Source: Neorhodopirellula lusitana (GTDB lineage: Bacteria > Planctomycetota > Planctomycetia > Pirellulales > Pirellulaceae). Taken from it: a stretch of 64,000 nucleotides of DNA. How positions within the stretch are numbered: position 1 is the stretch's first letter; the number at the start of each line of letters is the position of its first letter. The stretch covers positions 62,001 through 126,000 of the forward strand of contig NZ_FXUG01000016.1 of NCBI RefSeq assembly GCF_900182915.1, in the 5' to 3' direction. Shown one piece after another: positions 33,483 through 43,155 of the stretch. The notes beneath the pieces are model-generated. The model ran no database searches. It was not told the DNA's origin and saw nothing but the letters and a program-made list of their open reading frames with translations. Made by a program: the position numbers and the translations under genes.

Positions 33483-33872
33483 GAAAGAGGGGCTTTAAAA
33501 CAGATCGGGTGTTATGGTTGTTGTGACCGGATCTGGCTGTTCTACCAAGCGTGTATTTGACAGGAAGATTTGTGGGACAGGAAAATTTGGAAGCTGTAAT
33601 CTTCCTGTCCCATCAATCTTCCTGTCGCACCTAAGACGCAGTCAGCTCTTGTGATCGCTTTCTGTTTCCTGGGCCTGCAAAATGGGGAAGAGGAGCTTTC
33701 AGCAGGATGGACGTTGTCGCCTGCTCTAGGGCCGCGAAAAGGCGACAGCGTTCGGTGACAAGCAACGTCTTTGATGTCCGCCTCCAATCGGCTTAGGACG
33801 GACGTTCGGATTGGTCTCATCAGATGCCTGGCCGCTGGGAATTGGCCAGGCATCTGTCGATTGCGAGGTCGT
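33483..33872. other. Convergent intergenic region with nested palindrome
   Basis: Between the DUF4038 and propeller genes. It holds the nested inverted repeat at 33559-33626; no gene is supported. Confidence 0.6.
33559..33626. repeat. Nested inverted repeat (REP-like or MITE-like) with four ACAGGAA arms
   Basis: Outer arms GACAGGAAGATT (33559-33570) and AATCTTCCTGTC (33615-33626) enclose inner arms GGGACAGGAAAATT (33574-33587) and AATCTTCCTGTCCC (33598-33611; one mismatch). The whole would fold as one long hairpin. Position between convergent genes fits a bidirectional terminator or interspersed repeat. Confidence 0.8.
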
Positions 33873-35189
33873 CTAGCGAACGCAAATGAGTGCGTTGCCG
33901 ACACGTATCAAGAATGCGTCGGAGGCAACCGCGACACCGTACAGAGTTGGGCGACTGAACATCGCCACACCGCGGCGTCGTTCTTCCGATTTTTCTTCGG
34001 CAAGCGGTTGTTCTTTCGGCAAACTTTCGTCCGTCCAGGTTTCGTTTTCCGCCAGAACCTTGAACTCGCGTCCTGCAGACAAAACGGTGACCGTGCCACC
34101 GGTGCCGAAGAAATAGATTCGGTCGCCTGCGGCAACCGGCGTTGCCCAGCAAGACTGCTCGATTCGTTTTGTGTAGAGTGACTCGCCCGTTTCGGCATCA
34201 AAGCAATACACCACTCCGGCGCGGTTGACCCAGTAGGCTAAGCCGTTGTGAAGAATCGGTGACGCCCAACTTGGGGTCGCTTTTTCGGCAACCCATTTGC
34301 GTTGAACTTCCCACTGATCGCCATCACGGGTGACTTGCATCAGACCGTTGGAACCGGCCGCCGATCCAGCGTTCTCGCCATTGCGTCCTGGTGATGCGCC
34401 AACCAAGAACCGACCGTTGCCGCAATCCCTTGGGCTGGTTCCGGTGTTGCCGCCGACATCGTCGAACGTCCACAACAACTTTCCGGTGGCGGGGGCGTAT
34501 CCATCGATCGTGCCAGCCGAACTGACGACAATCTGCGGGACGCCTGCCACTTCGACGATCGCCGGCGAACTCCAACTACGGCGAGGATCGCGGTCGGCTT
34601 TCCAACTGGTGGACCCCGTCTTCTTGTCTAACGCCAATAGGCAACTCGGACCATCGTGTTCTAGCAACACGATAACGTCATCGGCGGTTTGGCATGGTGA
34701 TGCGCCCAAACCGAATTCGGCTGTCAGCGGTCCCTCGTCTTTGCCTAGCGTGCGAACCCAAAGTTCGTTGCCATCGTGGTCGTACGCAACACAGTCACCG
34801 CTTTCAAATAAAGCGACGATTCGATCTTGGTCGGCGATCGGCGTGGGGGCCGCTCGACTGACGTAGTAGCTGTTGGTGACTGGGAACGAATTGGTGAGCG
34901 CTTTTTCCCACTTTTTCTTGCCGGATGTGATGTCGAAGCAAGTGGTGTAGAAGGTGTTTTTTTCAGGCCCTTCGACACTGGTGACAAAGACCAAGTTGTC
35001 CCAAACGACAGGACTGGATTGGCCATGACCGCGAATTTCTTGTTGCCAAGCAACGTGCTCGGTCGGTGTCCACTGGAGCGGGAGGTTTTCCGATGAGATG
35101 GGATCGGCACCGCCGCCCAGAAAGGCAGGCCAGGCGTCGACGCCAGCAAGCGATAGCATCGCATAGGCTGCGAGGATGAGGTGATTCAT
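33873..35189 (-). CDS. PQQ-like beta-propeller protein (BamB-like)
   Basis: 438 residues with signal peptide (MNHLILAAYAMLSLAGVDA). Repeats typical of PQQ/BamB propellers include VWDNLVFVTSVEG, TTCFDITSGKKKWEKAL, CLLALDKKTGSTSWKAD, IDGYAPATGKLLWTFDD and VYCFDAETGESLYTKRIEQ. No PQQ dehydrogenase catalytic motif or c-type heme motif was seen. In planctomycetes such proteins are secreted and of unknown role. It ends the minus-strand run DUF1559 - DUF4198 - propeller, with short spacers (56 bases to the DUF4198 stop), so one transcript is likely. Confidence 0.85.
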   Translation of the reverse strand: MNHLILAAYAMLSLAGVDAWPAFLGGGADPISSENLPLQWTPTEHVAWQQEIRGHGQSSPVVWDNLVFVTSVEGPEKNTFYTTCFDITSGKKKWEKALTNSFPVTNSYYVSRAAPTPIADQDRIVALFESGDCVAYDHDGNELWVRTLGKDEGPLTAEFGLGASPCQTADDVIVLLEHDGPSCLLALDKKTGSTSWKADRDPRRSWSSPAIVEVAGVPQIVVSSAGTIDGYAPATGKLLWTFDDVGGNTGTSPRDCGNGRFLVGASPGRNGENAGSAAGSNGLMQVTRDGDQWEVQRKWVAEKATPSWASPILHNGLAYWVNRAGVVYCFDAETGESLYTKRIEQSCWATPVAAGDRIYFFGTGGTVTVLSAGREFKVLAENETWTDESLPKEQPLAEEKSEERRRGVAMFSRPTLYGVAVASDAFLIRVGNALICVR

Positions 35190-35245
35190 TCGATTTCGTT
35201 GGGGGTAATGGTAGAGATCAAGGTGAAAGGAAGATGGGGTAGCGT

Positions 35246-36052
35246 TTAACGTTGGCTGACGTAGGGACGCTTATTGGGTACATGAAGTGTGAGTGTTGAC
35301 GCGTAACTTGTGAACTCGTATTGGTCCGTTTTTTCGTCTTCAGCGGTATGGTGGGCGACGATCAGGTAGCGATTCGCTGCCTGGGGAGTGAACGTCACCA
35401 TACCGTTTTTGTCGGACCGGAAATCGTATTGAGGGTCAAATTCTCCTGCTGGCTCGGTTCCCTCGGGAATGAAGCTGACGACGACATCGCTGATGGGCTC
35501 GCCATTGTGAAGAACTTGAACCTTGATGGGCTGGCCAACGACGGTGTCAGTGAAGGGGCATGTGTGAAGCACGAGTTCGAAGGGAAGCCCAGCCGGTTGC
35601 TGGTGATGGTGCTGGGCAAGACTAGCGACATCAAGTGCATCGGCGACCTCGAAGTAGGCTTTTGCAGTTCGAACGCCACGGACCGCTTTGCCGTGGTTCA
35701 TGACCCGGTCGAGTTGTTGGATTACGCAATAGGTTCCTGGCTTGGTGACTTCGATCGCGGATGTCCAATAGCCTTCCTTTTCGGCCGAGGCGGTTGGCAC
35801 CATGACGTTTTTGATGTCCGACCGAGATCCGTCGGGCCCTCGCAGTTCAGCGGATACCCAATCGAGGTTGATGCGTCCGGCGAGCTTGAAGTCACGATGG
35901 TGGTTGCCATGATTTCCGAGGCGAAGGTCAACATGCACGACCTCGCCGGTTCGGATGACAGGCGTGTTTGTTTGCAGCCATAAGTCGTGGGCGTTGGCCG
36001 TCGACAGTGCCGCGAAAAGGATGAGAGTTGACAGTAGTGTGTGGCGTAACAT
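35246..36052 (-). CDS. DUF4198 domain protein, secreted
   Basis: 268 residues from ATG 36052; the frame is open to 36112 but MLRHTLLSTLILFAALSTANA is the signal peptide. Predicted cleavage leaves a mature N-terminus HDLWLQTNTPVI, i.e. a histidine first. The HDLW start, GEVVHVDLRLG, VQVLHNGEPISDVVV and FTPQAANRYLIVAHHT match DUF4198, a family sometimes linked to nickel/cobalt uptake. Metal binding by the N-terminal His is an inference. The gene is 109 bases after the DUF1559 gene and 56 before the propeller gene. Confidence 0.82.
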   Translation of the reverse strand: MLRHTLLSTLILFAALSTANAHDLWLQTNTPVIRTGEVVHVDLRLGNHGNHHRDFKLAGRINLDWVSAELRGPDGSRSDIKNVMVPTASAEKEGYWTSAIEVTKPGTYCVIQQLDRVMNHGKAVRGVRTAKAYFEVADALDVASLAQHHHQQPAGLPFELVLHTCPFTDTVVGQPIKVQVLHNGEPISDVVVSFIPEGTEPAGEFDPQYDFRSDKNGMVTFTPQAANRYLIVAHHTAEDEKTDQYEFTSYASTLTLHVPNKRPYVSQR

Positions 36053-36161
36053 GAGTTGCTTTCTAGTCGGTGGTGTTGGAATGTTTGCCCATTCGGAATT
36101 GGGCCTGATCAATGCGGGGGCACTGATTTATTGCGAGTTGGTTGGTCTACAGTTTGTTGGT

Positions 36162-37292
36162 CTACAGCTCGGTCGGGACTTCGTGTCCGTTTCGGGTTCC
36201 AAGGGCACGCCAGACCTCGAGTTCGATGTTTTCGTTGACGAAGCTGACGCTGCCGTCGCATCGCGCGACGTGAACGCCGCCCGGATGGTTGCTGCGCGCA
36301 CCGAAGACTCCCCAGCCACACGTTTGCATGTCAGGGATACCGCTTTGGGGCGGGTGGTAGTGGGTGTAGCCGGTCCAATACTCGCGCCCGTTGATCCATC
36401 CCGCGCCGCGTTGTCCCGACCATCCTCGGAACAGAGCGTGGCCTTTGCTGTAAGCTTCGAACTCGTTTGGATCTTCCGGGATCACGTAGCCGCTCATTCC
36501 GGGTGTGGTGGGGCGTTGCTTGTAATCCAGAAACGCACACGTCACGTTCATCATGGTGCGAACCCGCATCGCCTTGTTGATCGGTTCACCTGGATTCGTA
36601 TCGAGTACGCCTAAAAGGTGTTCCGAAAACGCGGCCGTGTTGCTAAGTCCGTCCGTGATTGCTTCAAAACCCACTTTCGAATTGGTCCACAACACGCCAT
36701 TCGTTGGCAATCGCGTGTCGTAGAGAGTGCCGATTCCAGTGCCGGTATTCATCGAATAGTTCGTACCCGAGTAGCTTTGTGTGGGGCCGGCCCCGCCAAG
36801 GGTCTCGATGCTGTAAGTGCGGTCGTAGTCTTCGCTGGGACAAGCGAGCACAGGGATCGCGGTGGCGGCGGCGGTGTCGTGCGGGGCAATCAGTTCCCCA
36901 GGGCAGCACCCTTCGTTGAGCGGACGCTCGAATCGAATTAGGTCCAGCACATTGCCCTCTTCGTAGAATGGGGCCATTTGAGCGAAGACGGAAAAGTTGC
37001 CGCCGATACTGGTGGCATTGGTGTAGTTGGCGGGAAGCATGCGGTGCGTGCCCTCATAGTTGTGCATGGCTAGAGCGATCTGCTTGAGCTTGTTGCTGCA
37101 CTGCATCCGCCGCGCGGCTTCGCGGGCGGCTTGGACGGCAGGAAGCAGCAACCCGACCAAGACGCCGATGATCGCGATCACGACAAGCAGCTCAACCAGG
37201 GTGAACGCTCGCTGGCATTCGCGGCGGTGGGACGGGGGAGGACCACAACGGTTGACGTTGTTTTCTTTTGGAATCGTCTCGTTAATTTTCAT
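36162..37292 (-). CDS. DUF1559 pseudopilin-like protein (copy 4, divergent)
   Basis: 376 residues. Basic N-terminus then [20 protein letters not shown] prepilin signal, [63 protein letters not shown] and [16 protein letters not shown]. It differs from the three NNFKQIGLG copies in this window and is on the opposite strand with its own operon partners (DUF4198, propeller). The start could be earlier than the prepilin motif by up to 27 residues; ATG 37292 is kept. A 12-bp direct repeat (GTTGGTCTACAG twice) lies at its 3' end. Confidence 0.88.
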   Translation of the reverse strand: MKINETIPKENNVNRCGPPPSHRRECQRAFTLVELLVVIAIIGVLVGLLLPAVQAAREAARRMQCSNKLKQIALAMHNYEGTHRMLPANYTNATSIGGNFSVFAQMAPFYEEGNVLDLIRFERPLNEGCCPGELIAPHDTAAATAIPVLACPSEDYDRTYSIETLGGAGPTQSYSGTNYSMNTGTGIGTLYDTRLPTNGVLWTNSKVGFEAITDGLSNTAAFSEHLLGVLDTNPGEPINKAMRVRTMMNVTCAFLDYKQRPTTPGMSGYVIPEDPNEFEAYSKGHALFRGWSGQRGAGWINGREYWTGYTHYHPPQSGIPDMQTCGWGVFGARSNHPGGVHVARCDGSVSFVNENIELEVWRALGTRNGHEVPTEL

Positions 37293-37815
37293 TGGATTGA
37301 AACGCTATTGGAATGTATGAATGTTGTTGAAAGGGGCGCGCAACGGTAGCGATACTCGCTTGAAGTTTGGTTTTAGACGGCTGCAGTGGACACACTGGTG
37401 ATGACGGACGCTGGATGCCGAAGAACCGACAGGCGCGCATTCATCCTGGATCCAGCTTGATGCAGATCACGTGTAGCCCAGTTCTGGCGTGACCCAGATT
37501 CCGCGTGACGCAAATTCCAGCGGGAACAAGGACGTCTCGTTGGAATGCAATTGGGTGCACCGGAATTGGTTACGCAATTGCCAAGCCGGATCCGGCGATC
37601 AAGCGAGCGAGCCCGCGTGAACGGGTTGTGCGACGCAGTGATCGGGGAACGCTTGTCAAGCGAACGCATCGATTGCAGCAATGGGCAGATCTTGCGTGTG
37701 GACTCATCGACCGGCACTCACCCGCGACCGACAAACACACCTGCATTGGCGAGCATGTCTTCGGAACGATTCGGCGCAGTTAGAATCCAGTGCAGACCTG
37801 GGGAGAGACTCGCCG
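37293..37815. other. Intergenic region, no recognised gene
   Basis: Between two minus-strand genes. It contains weak direct repeats of ATTCC/GCGTGACG type (37483-37520). No gene, RNA or promoter is supported. Confidence 0.45.
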
Positions 37816-38532
37816 TTACGGAATCGGCGGTTCAGGGGAAAGCACAATCGAAACGGCGGTTTCATTATGGAAACGCAGCCAATCAACAACGGTCGGTGGA
37901 GTCGCAAGGCTTCGAGGGGCCGGATCGACGTAGGACTGAGCCAGTAGCGTCCAAAGCATTTTGATGCCGCGGCACTCGGCAACTTTCCACATCAAAACTA
38001 CCGACGATTTTCGCGATTTTGCTTTGGGCTTGGGATTGCAAGTTTTCCCAGTGGCTGGTTCGTCTGCTACGGGACTATTGGTGACGAAGGTATCGGCTAG
38101 TGGCGTTTCCGCATTTGTCGACGGAGCACAGGAATTCGCCTGGTTGGCGCAACAGCAACAGGATTTCGGTGCGGGTGTCGCTGCATTGAGGGTTGGCGAA
38201 GGCTCTGAACTGGAATTTGAACGCGTTGCCGCCGCGTTCGCCACTCGCTGCACTAGGAATGGAGGGGCGTCGACGCCGTTTTCGGCTGCCCATATCAGTT
38301 TTTCGGTGTCTGTGTGGCAACAGCAGTGATCCCAGCAAAACTCGGCGGTGGCGCATCCACAGGGACAGTTTTCACACGGAAACCGCTCCGTTGCTTCTCC
38401 TAATTGAAGTGGTGTTTTCGCGGGGATGATCAAAACACCGGACAGCGCAACTGCCACCAGCACTAGCAGCGTCCATGAGATCGACCGCTGAGTCGTTGTG
38501 GGGTGGAAAACAGCTCGAATCCAACGAGTCAA
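37816..38532 (-). CDS. Cysteine-rich membrane-anchored protein of unknown function
   Basis: 238 residues. One N-terminal helix (about 18-38, ISWTLLVLVAVALSGVLII) is followed by a block with CENCPCGC, FCWDHCCCH (nine Cys in about 22 residues) and a second block KSCCCCANQANSC. The Cys arrangement suggests metal or cluster binding, or disulfides, outside the cytoplasm. A basic KAKSRKSS region follows, and the C-terminus has another moderately hydrophobic stretch. No family was recognised. It is upstream, on the same strand, of the DUF1559/DUF4198 run but 500 bases away, so linkage is weak. Confidence 0.65.
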   Translation of the reverse strand: MTRWIRAVFHPTTTQRSISWTLLVLVAVALSGVLIIPAKTPLQLGEATERFPCENCPCGCATAEFCWDHCCCHTDTEKLIWAAENGVDAPPFLVQRVANAAATRSNSSSEPSPTLNAATPAPKSCCCCANQANSCAPSTNAETPLADTFVTNSPVADEPATGKTCNPKPKAKSRKSSVVLMWKVAECRGIKMLWTLLAQSYVDPAPRSLATPPTVVDWLRFHNETAVSIVLSPEPPIP

Positions 38533-38912
38533 AGCAGCTTTACTTTTGAGTGAGTTGATGTGTCGATGTCGCCGAACGGCAACGAGGTGGGATTTAGCCC
38601 GTGATTGTGACTGGAACGACCAAGTGGGGCAACGGTGCTTCGATATTGTGTGAAGTTTTGTCGCGGTTGCACTCTGACAGTTCGGGCGAAATAGGCAGCC
38701 GATTCGGAGCGAACCTTTCTTGGCTACCCGGGAATCCGGTTTGGGTGGATCCCGAATGTTTGCGGTCCGAGTTGGCTAGGTCTTGATTCAATCACAAAGA
38801 AAGACGCAAGACGATCGCAGCGGGAAGCCGATAACCGGAGTAACCCGTTTGGTCAGGTTGCGTCGTTGGTTATTCATGGCGGTCAGACGATTCTTGTGAT
38901 GAGGTTTTCGCG
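38533..38912. other. Divergent intergenic region
   Basis: Should hold promoters for the Cys-rich gene and the 307-residue gene. No clear promoter, RNA or repeat was seen. Confidence 0.45.
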
Positions 38913-39836
38913 ATGATGTCGGTGGATTCCGTTTCGTACCGAGCGCAGCAGTCTCAAAAACGGTATGCAAACAGCCAGGAAGTGCAGAGTGTTTTCAGTG
39001 AAGTGCTGGCATCGGTTGGCGTTGACGGCTACCAATCCGCCCAGCCGCTGGATGTGCAGGCGGCCGCGGAAGCGGCTGGCATCGATACCACTGGTGCTAA
39101 CGCTGGCGGTGATGCCTTGAATGCAGGCGGTGGCAGCGACCCACTGGGCGAATTGGCAGCGGACGCATGGTACAGCTACTACGATCTGGAAATGACAGGG
39201 CGGTATCGGTCGCTCGCCACGTCCACGGAAGTGGATGCTGAACAAGTCAAAGCCGACTTCGGCAACGTGATCTCACGGTCTTACAACGAAGGCGGCTATG
39301 CGGACCCGAAGCAGTTCTTAAGCTCGTTGTCGGCCGGTGAAATGGAATCGATTCGACAGGTTCACTATCTGGCGGAACCGATCAACGTGTCATCGCTGAC
39401 CGAGGAAGGGGCGCTGAATTTGTTGATCCCTTCGGTGGCGCAGGTTGACCTGAATAACGATGGTTTGACACAAGCGGGGGCCGGTTACGGGATCAAGTTT
39501 CCCGACAGCCGCACCCCGGCGGATGTGGCGGCAGCGTGGGAAGACGCAACCGCCGAGTTGAGTCCCATGGAAAAAGGTTTCTACACGCTGCAGGTCAAGC
39601 TGCCAGCTTTGTTGGCAAACATTAAGTTGAACCCAGACGGCAGCTTTTCGCATGTCGTGGAGCCAGGCGACCCTGCTTACGAAAACCCGATGGCGTCGCC
39701 GGACTATTCATACGAACAATCGGCTCGCGATTTGGTCGAATACCTCGATGCCTTTGAAACGCAAATCGATCCGGTTCGTTACATACGGGATCGAGCGTTT
39801 TGGAGCGATTTTGCGTCGCGGTTAGCTGACAAATAA
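38913..39836 (+). CDS. Hypothetical protein with EF-hand-like loop
   Basis: 307 residues, no signal peptide. The N-terminal part is Ala/Gly-rich and low in structure (about 45-80, DTTGANAGGDALNAGGGSD). Recognisable segments are DPLGELAADAWYSYYDLEMTG, a calcium-loop-like VDLNNDGLTQAG, and acidic repeats of the AELSPMEKGFYTLQVKLP type. Overall charge is acidic. No family was recognised and an enzymatic role cannot be proposed. Codon use resembles its neighbours. ATG 38913 is followed directly by another ATG (38916). Confidence 0.6.
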   Translation: MMSVDSVSYRAQQSQKRYANSQEVQSVFSEVLASVGVDGYQSAQPLDVQAAAEAAGIDTTGANAGGDALNAGGGSDPLGELAADAWYSYYDLEMTGRYRSLATSTEVDAEQVKADFGNVISRSYNEGGYADPKQFLSSLSAGEMESIRQVHYLAEPINVSSLTEEGALNLLIPSVAQVDLNNDGLTQAGAGYGIKFPDSRTPADVAAAWEDATAELSPMEKGFYTLQVKLPALLANIKLNPDGSFSHVVEPGDPAYENPMASPDYSYEQSARDLVEYLDAFETQIDPVRYIRDRAFWSDFASRLADK

Positions 39837-39873
39837 CAAACGCAGTGAACCGACAGAGCGAGCGAAAGCCGAA

Positions 39874-41457
39874 TTACTCGGTTTCCGTGGCTTGTTGATA
39901 GAACTTCAGCAAGTCGGCTCGCATCTGTTGCAGTGAGGGGCCGTGGACGTACATCATGTGACCGCCTTCGTAGTGTTTGACGGTGACATTGTCTTGGCGT
40001 TGCTTGGGCAGGCCGAGATGGTCAAGCGTGTAATGCATCGCATGATGTGGCGTCGCCAGGTCGTAATAACCGCAGGCAACGAACAGCTTCAAATAGGGAT
40101 TGGCGGTCATCGCTTCCCGAAGTGATTCGGATGCGTCGACATAGCGGCCTTCGAACGAATCGTATTTCCAAGGATGGACCTTTCCGGTCAGGATTTCGTA
40201 CACGCGGCGGTCTTCGTAGTCCAATTCGCTTCGCATGTAGTCGTTCAGGCATGCGGTGAACGCGCCGAACAAGGCCGCCGCACTGGGGTCGTATTCGGAA
40301 CTCTCGCCAGCCGAATCGCGATCGATGCCGGAGTACCGACTGTCGAATCGACCGATCGTGAGTTCTTCATCACGCAAGAGTTCTTTGCCGAACCGTCCCA
40401 TTGGAATTCGCAAGTTGGCGGACAGGACGTATTCTTTTGAAAGGCCCGTCAGGCGTGCCAGTTCCGTAGCTACTTTTTCCCGTTCTTTGGCACCCAAGCG
40501 AGTTCCTTTCAGCATCGCCGGAGCGTACTTTTCGTAAGCGAACTTCTCTGCTCGGTGCACCAACTTTTCGAGCGGCAACGCTTGCAGCTTTTCGTCGAGT
40601 TGCTTGTGATACCAAGCCGTTGCGGCGTAGGTGGGCATGAAGCAAACGCTCGGCAGATCGTTGCTGGATGAGAACCGAAGTGTTTGGAAATTAATCGCAC
40701 CGGAGATCACGACTGCGCCGTTGAGTTCCATCTTGTAGTGGTCACGCAGGTAGCCGCTGAGGCCAGCAACCCGCAAGCCGCCATAGCTTTCGCCCAAGAT
40801 GAACTTGGGAGACAACCAACGTTCAAAGCGAGTGGTGTAGTCGTGGATGAACTGACCGACGCTATGGATGTCTTTGCTGTAGCCGTGGAAGTCGCCTTTC
40901 GAAACGTCCTTCGCTGGACGACTGTATCCGGTGCTGACTGGGTCGATGAACACCAAGTCGGTGGTGTCCAACAGGCTGTTGTGGTTTTCATCCAAGTGAT
41001 AGGGCGGACGCAGTACGGAAGCATCATCGGGGAAATTGATGATCTTGGGGCCGAGCATGCCGAGGTGCAGCCAAACGGAGGAAGATCCGGGGCCGCCGTT
41101 GAAGCAGAACGTGAGCGGTCGAGTGGAATCATCTTCGGTCGATCGGGTGTAGGCGACAAAGAAGACCTCTGCCTTGGGATCGAGTTCATCGGTCTCGATC
41201 ACGAGTCGGCCCGCGGTAGCGGTGTAGTCGAATGACTCGCCGTCGATGGTAGCGGAATGTTCGGTCTCGACGAATTGATCGCTTAGGCCTTTGGGCTTTT
41301 TCGCTGATTTGGCTTCGTCGGCACCGTTGGTTTGCGTTGCCTCGGCAGCGTCGCCTGGCTTTGCGGCATGCTTGGATTCGCCCGCTCCGGCAATCCCGCC
41401 CAAAACTAGCGAGGCGAATAAACTGGCAATTACGATTCGTTTCCGGGCGTCCAACAT
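39874..41457 (-). CDS. S10 serine carboxypeptidase-like protein (secreted)
   Basis: 527 residues with signal peptide (MLDARKRIVIASLFASLVLGG). After a low-complexity linker, the alpha/beta-hydrolase fold is marked by LTFCFNGGPGSSSVWLHL (oxyanion-hole region of S10), FILGESYGGLRVAG (nucleophile elbow, Ser in GESYG), and YEGGHMMYVHGPSLQQM (His). S10 enzymes remove C-terminal residues from peptides; this subgroup in bacteria is common in planctomycetes. The aspartate of the triad was not localised with certainty. It is convergent with the preceding gene (37-base spacer) and divergent from ilvA. Confidence 0.87.
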   Translation of the reverse strand: MLDARKRIVIASLFASLVLGGIAGAGESKHAAKPGDAAEATQTNGADEAKSAKKPKGLSDQFVETEHSATIDGESFDYTATAGRLVIETDELDPKAEVFFVAYTRSTEDDSTRPLTFCFNGGPGSSSVWLHLGMLGPKIINFPDDASVLRPPYHLDENHNSLLDTTDLVFIDPVSTGYSRPAKDVSKGDFHGYSKDIHSVGQFIHDYTTRFERWLSPKFILGESYGGLRVAGLSGYLRDHYKMELNGAVVISGAINFQTLRFSSSNDLPSVCFMPTYAATAWYHKQLDEKLQALPLEKLVHRAEKFAYEKYAPAMLKGTRLGAKEREKVATELARLTGLSKEYVLSANLRIPMGRFGKELLRDEELTIGRFDSRYSGIDRDSAGESSEYDPSAAALFGAFTACLNDYMRSELDYEDRRVYEILTGKVHPWKYDSFEGRYVDASESLREAMTANPYLKLFVACGYYDLATPHHAMHYTLDHLGLPKQRQDNVTVKHYEGGHMMYVHGPSLQQMRADLLKFYQQATETE

Positions 41458-41636
41458 GATCGTCCTAGGGGTTCAGTACGTCTTGGTGTGAGAAGTCACA
41501 AACTTGCTTGACCAGCATACACACGGATCGAAAAATAGGGATGCCAAGGGTGGGGCATTTCCGGACGTCGTCTGTTCAGGCCACGCTAATTCCCGGACAC
41601 TGTGAGAGATCCGACCAACCCACCCACGGAAATTTG

Positions 41637-43145
41637 ATGCTGGACTATTTGCAACGGATTCTGAATGCTCGCGTCTACGATGTCGCGATTGAATCACCGC
41701 TCGATTTAGCAGCGAAATTGTCGACTCGTTTGGGTAATCAGGTTTGGTTGAAACGGGAGGACATGCAGCCCGTGCACAGCTTTAAGCTCCGCGGTGCTTA
41801 CAACAAAATGGCGAGGTTGTCGAAGGAGGAATTGGCTAGGGGGGTGGTATGTTCTTCCGCTGGGAATCACGCCCAGGGGGTAGCGTTGAGTGCTCGTGAA
41901 CTGGGGTGCCAGGCTCACATCGTGATGCCGGTGACCACGCCGGAATTGAAGTCCGACGCGGTGCTCGCTTTGGGAGGAAACGTCATCCTGCACGGTGACA
42001 GCTATTCGGAAGCGTACACGCATGCAATGGAATTGCAGGAACGGCATCAGTACGTGTTTGTGCATCCGTTCGATGACCCAGATGTGATCGCGGGACAAGG
42101 GACGATTGGAATGGAGATCCTGCGTCAGCACCAACGCCCGATCCATGCGGTTTTTGTTGCCATCGGTGGTGGCGGTTTGATCTCGGGCGTGGCTTCGTAC
42201 GTGAAGGCGGTTCGGCCGGATATCAAAGTCATCGGGGTTCAGATGGTCGACTCGGACGCGATGATTCAGTCCACTCAGGCCGGGTACCCAATCGAGTTGA
42301 AAGAGGTCGGGCTGTTTTCGGATGGGACGGCGGTCAAAATGGTTGGCAAGGAAACGCTGCGTTTGACCAGTGCATTAGTGGATGACTTTGTGAAGGTCGA
42401 TACCGATGCCGTTTGTGCCGCGATCAAGGATGCATTCGAAGAGACCCGCAGCATTCTAGAACCTTCCGGTGCGATGAGCATTGCGGGGATGAAGCAGTAT
42501 GTCGCCGAGCATGACATTCATGATGAGGTGCTGGTCGCGATCACGTGCGGAGCCAACATGAACTTCGATCGCTTGCGGTTTGTCGCCGAACGCGCGGACG
42601 TGGGTGACGAGAGGGAGGCGTTGTTTGCGGTGACGATTCCGGAAGAACGCGGCAGTTTCAAGTTGTTGTGTGAAACGATGGGGCAACGCAGTGTGACGGA
42701 GTTCAGCTACCGACTTGGTGATGAACGGGAAGCGCACGTGTTGGTAGGCTTGGCTATCCGCGATCGTAGCGAGGTGCCGGAGATCAGTGAGTCGCTTTCG
42801 GCGAAGGGGTTTGTTGCCTTGGACTTGGTCGATGATGAACTCGCCAAGCAACATTTGCGATACATGGTGGGCGGCCGAAGTGGCGCGAGCGGAAACGAAA
42901 GGCTATATCGTTTTGAGTTTCCGGAACGGCCGGGAGCATTGATGCGGTTTCTTTCGCAGATGCATCCGAGTTGGAACATCAGCTTGTTTCACTATCGAAA
43001 TCAAGGTGCTGATTACGGTCGTATCCTGGTGGGAATCCAGGTTCCAGATGAGGACTTGGCGGTGTTCCGTGAATTCATTGGGACGCTGGGTTATCGTTGC
43101 ACCGATGAGACCGACAACCCGGTCTACGATCGGTTCTTGCGTTAG
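41637..43145 (+). CDS. ilvA: Threonine ammonia-lyase (biosynthetic threonine dehydratase)
   Basis: 502 residues, near the 514 of the E. coli enzyme. PLP Lys in VHSFKLRGAYNKM (about residue 50), SSAGNHAQGVALSA, GQGTIGMEILRQ, glycine-rich VAIGGGGLISGVASY and C-terminal ACT-like regulatory region (LFAVTIPEERGSFKLLCETM and FEFPERPGALMRFLSQMHP) give the two-domain biosynthetic form. It converts threonine to 2-oxobutyrate and ammonia in isoleucine synthesis, normally inhibited by isoleucine. ATG 41637 is chosen because MLDYLQRILNARVYDV matches family starts; the frame extends to 41508. Confidence 0.94.
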   Translation: MLDYLQRILNARVYDVAIESPLDLAAKLSTRLGNQVWLKREDMQPVHSFKLRGAYNKMARLSKEELARGVVCSSAGNHAQGVALSARELGCQAHIVMPVTTPELKSDAVLALGGNVILHGDSYSEAYTHAMELQERHQYVFVHPFDDPDVIAGQGTIGMEILRQHQRPIHAVFVAIGGGGLISGVASYVKAVRPDIKVIGVQMVDSDAMIQSTQAGYPIELKEVGLFSDGTAVKMVGKETLRLTSALVDDFVKVDTDAVCAAIKDAFEETRSILEPSGAMSIAGMKQYVAEHDIHDEVLVAITCGANMNFDRLRFVAERADVGDEREALFAVTIPEERGSFKLLCETMGQRSVTEFSYRLGDEREAHVLVGLAIRDRSEVPEISESLSAKGFVALDLVDDELAKQHLRYMVGGRSGASGNERLYRFEFPERPGALMRFLSQMHPSWNISLFHYRNQGADYGRILVGIQVPDEDLAVFREFIGTLGYRCTDETDNPVYDRFLR

Positions 43146-43155
43146 CGTGTTTTGA

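Noticed and set aside
37373-37783. Frames on both strands in the gap upstream of copy 4
   Set aside because: Short, repeat-bearing, and with no family features.
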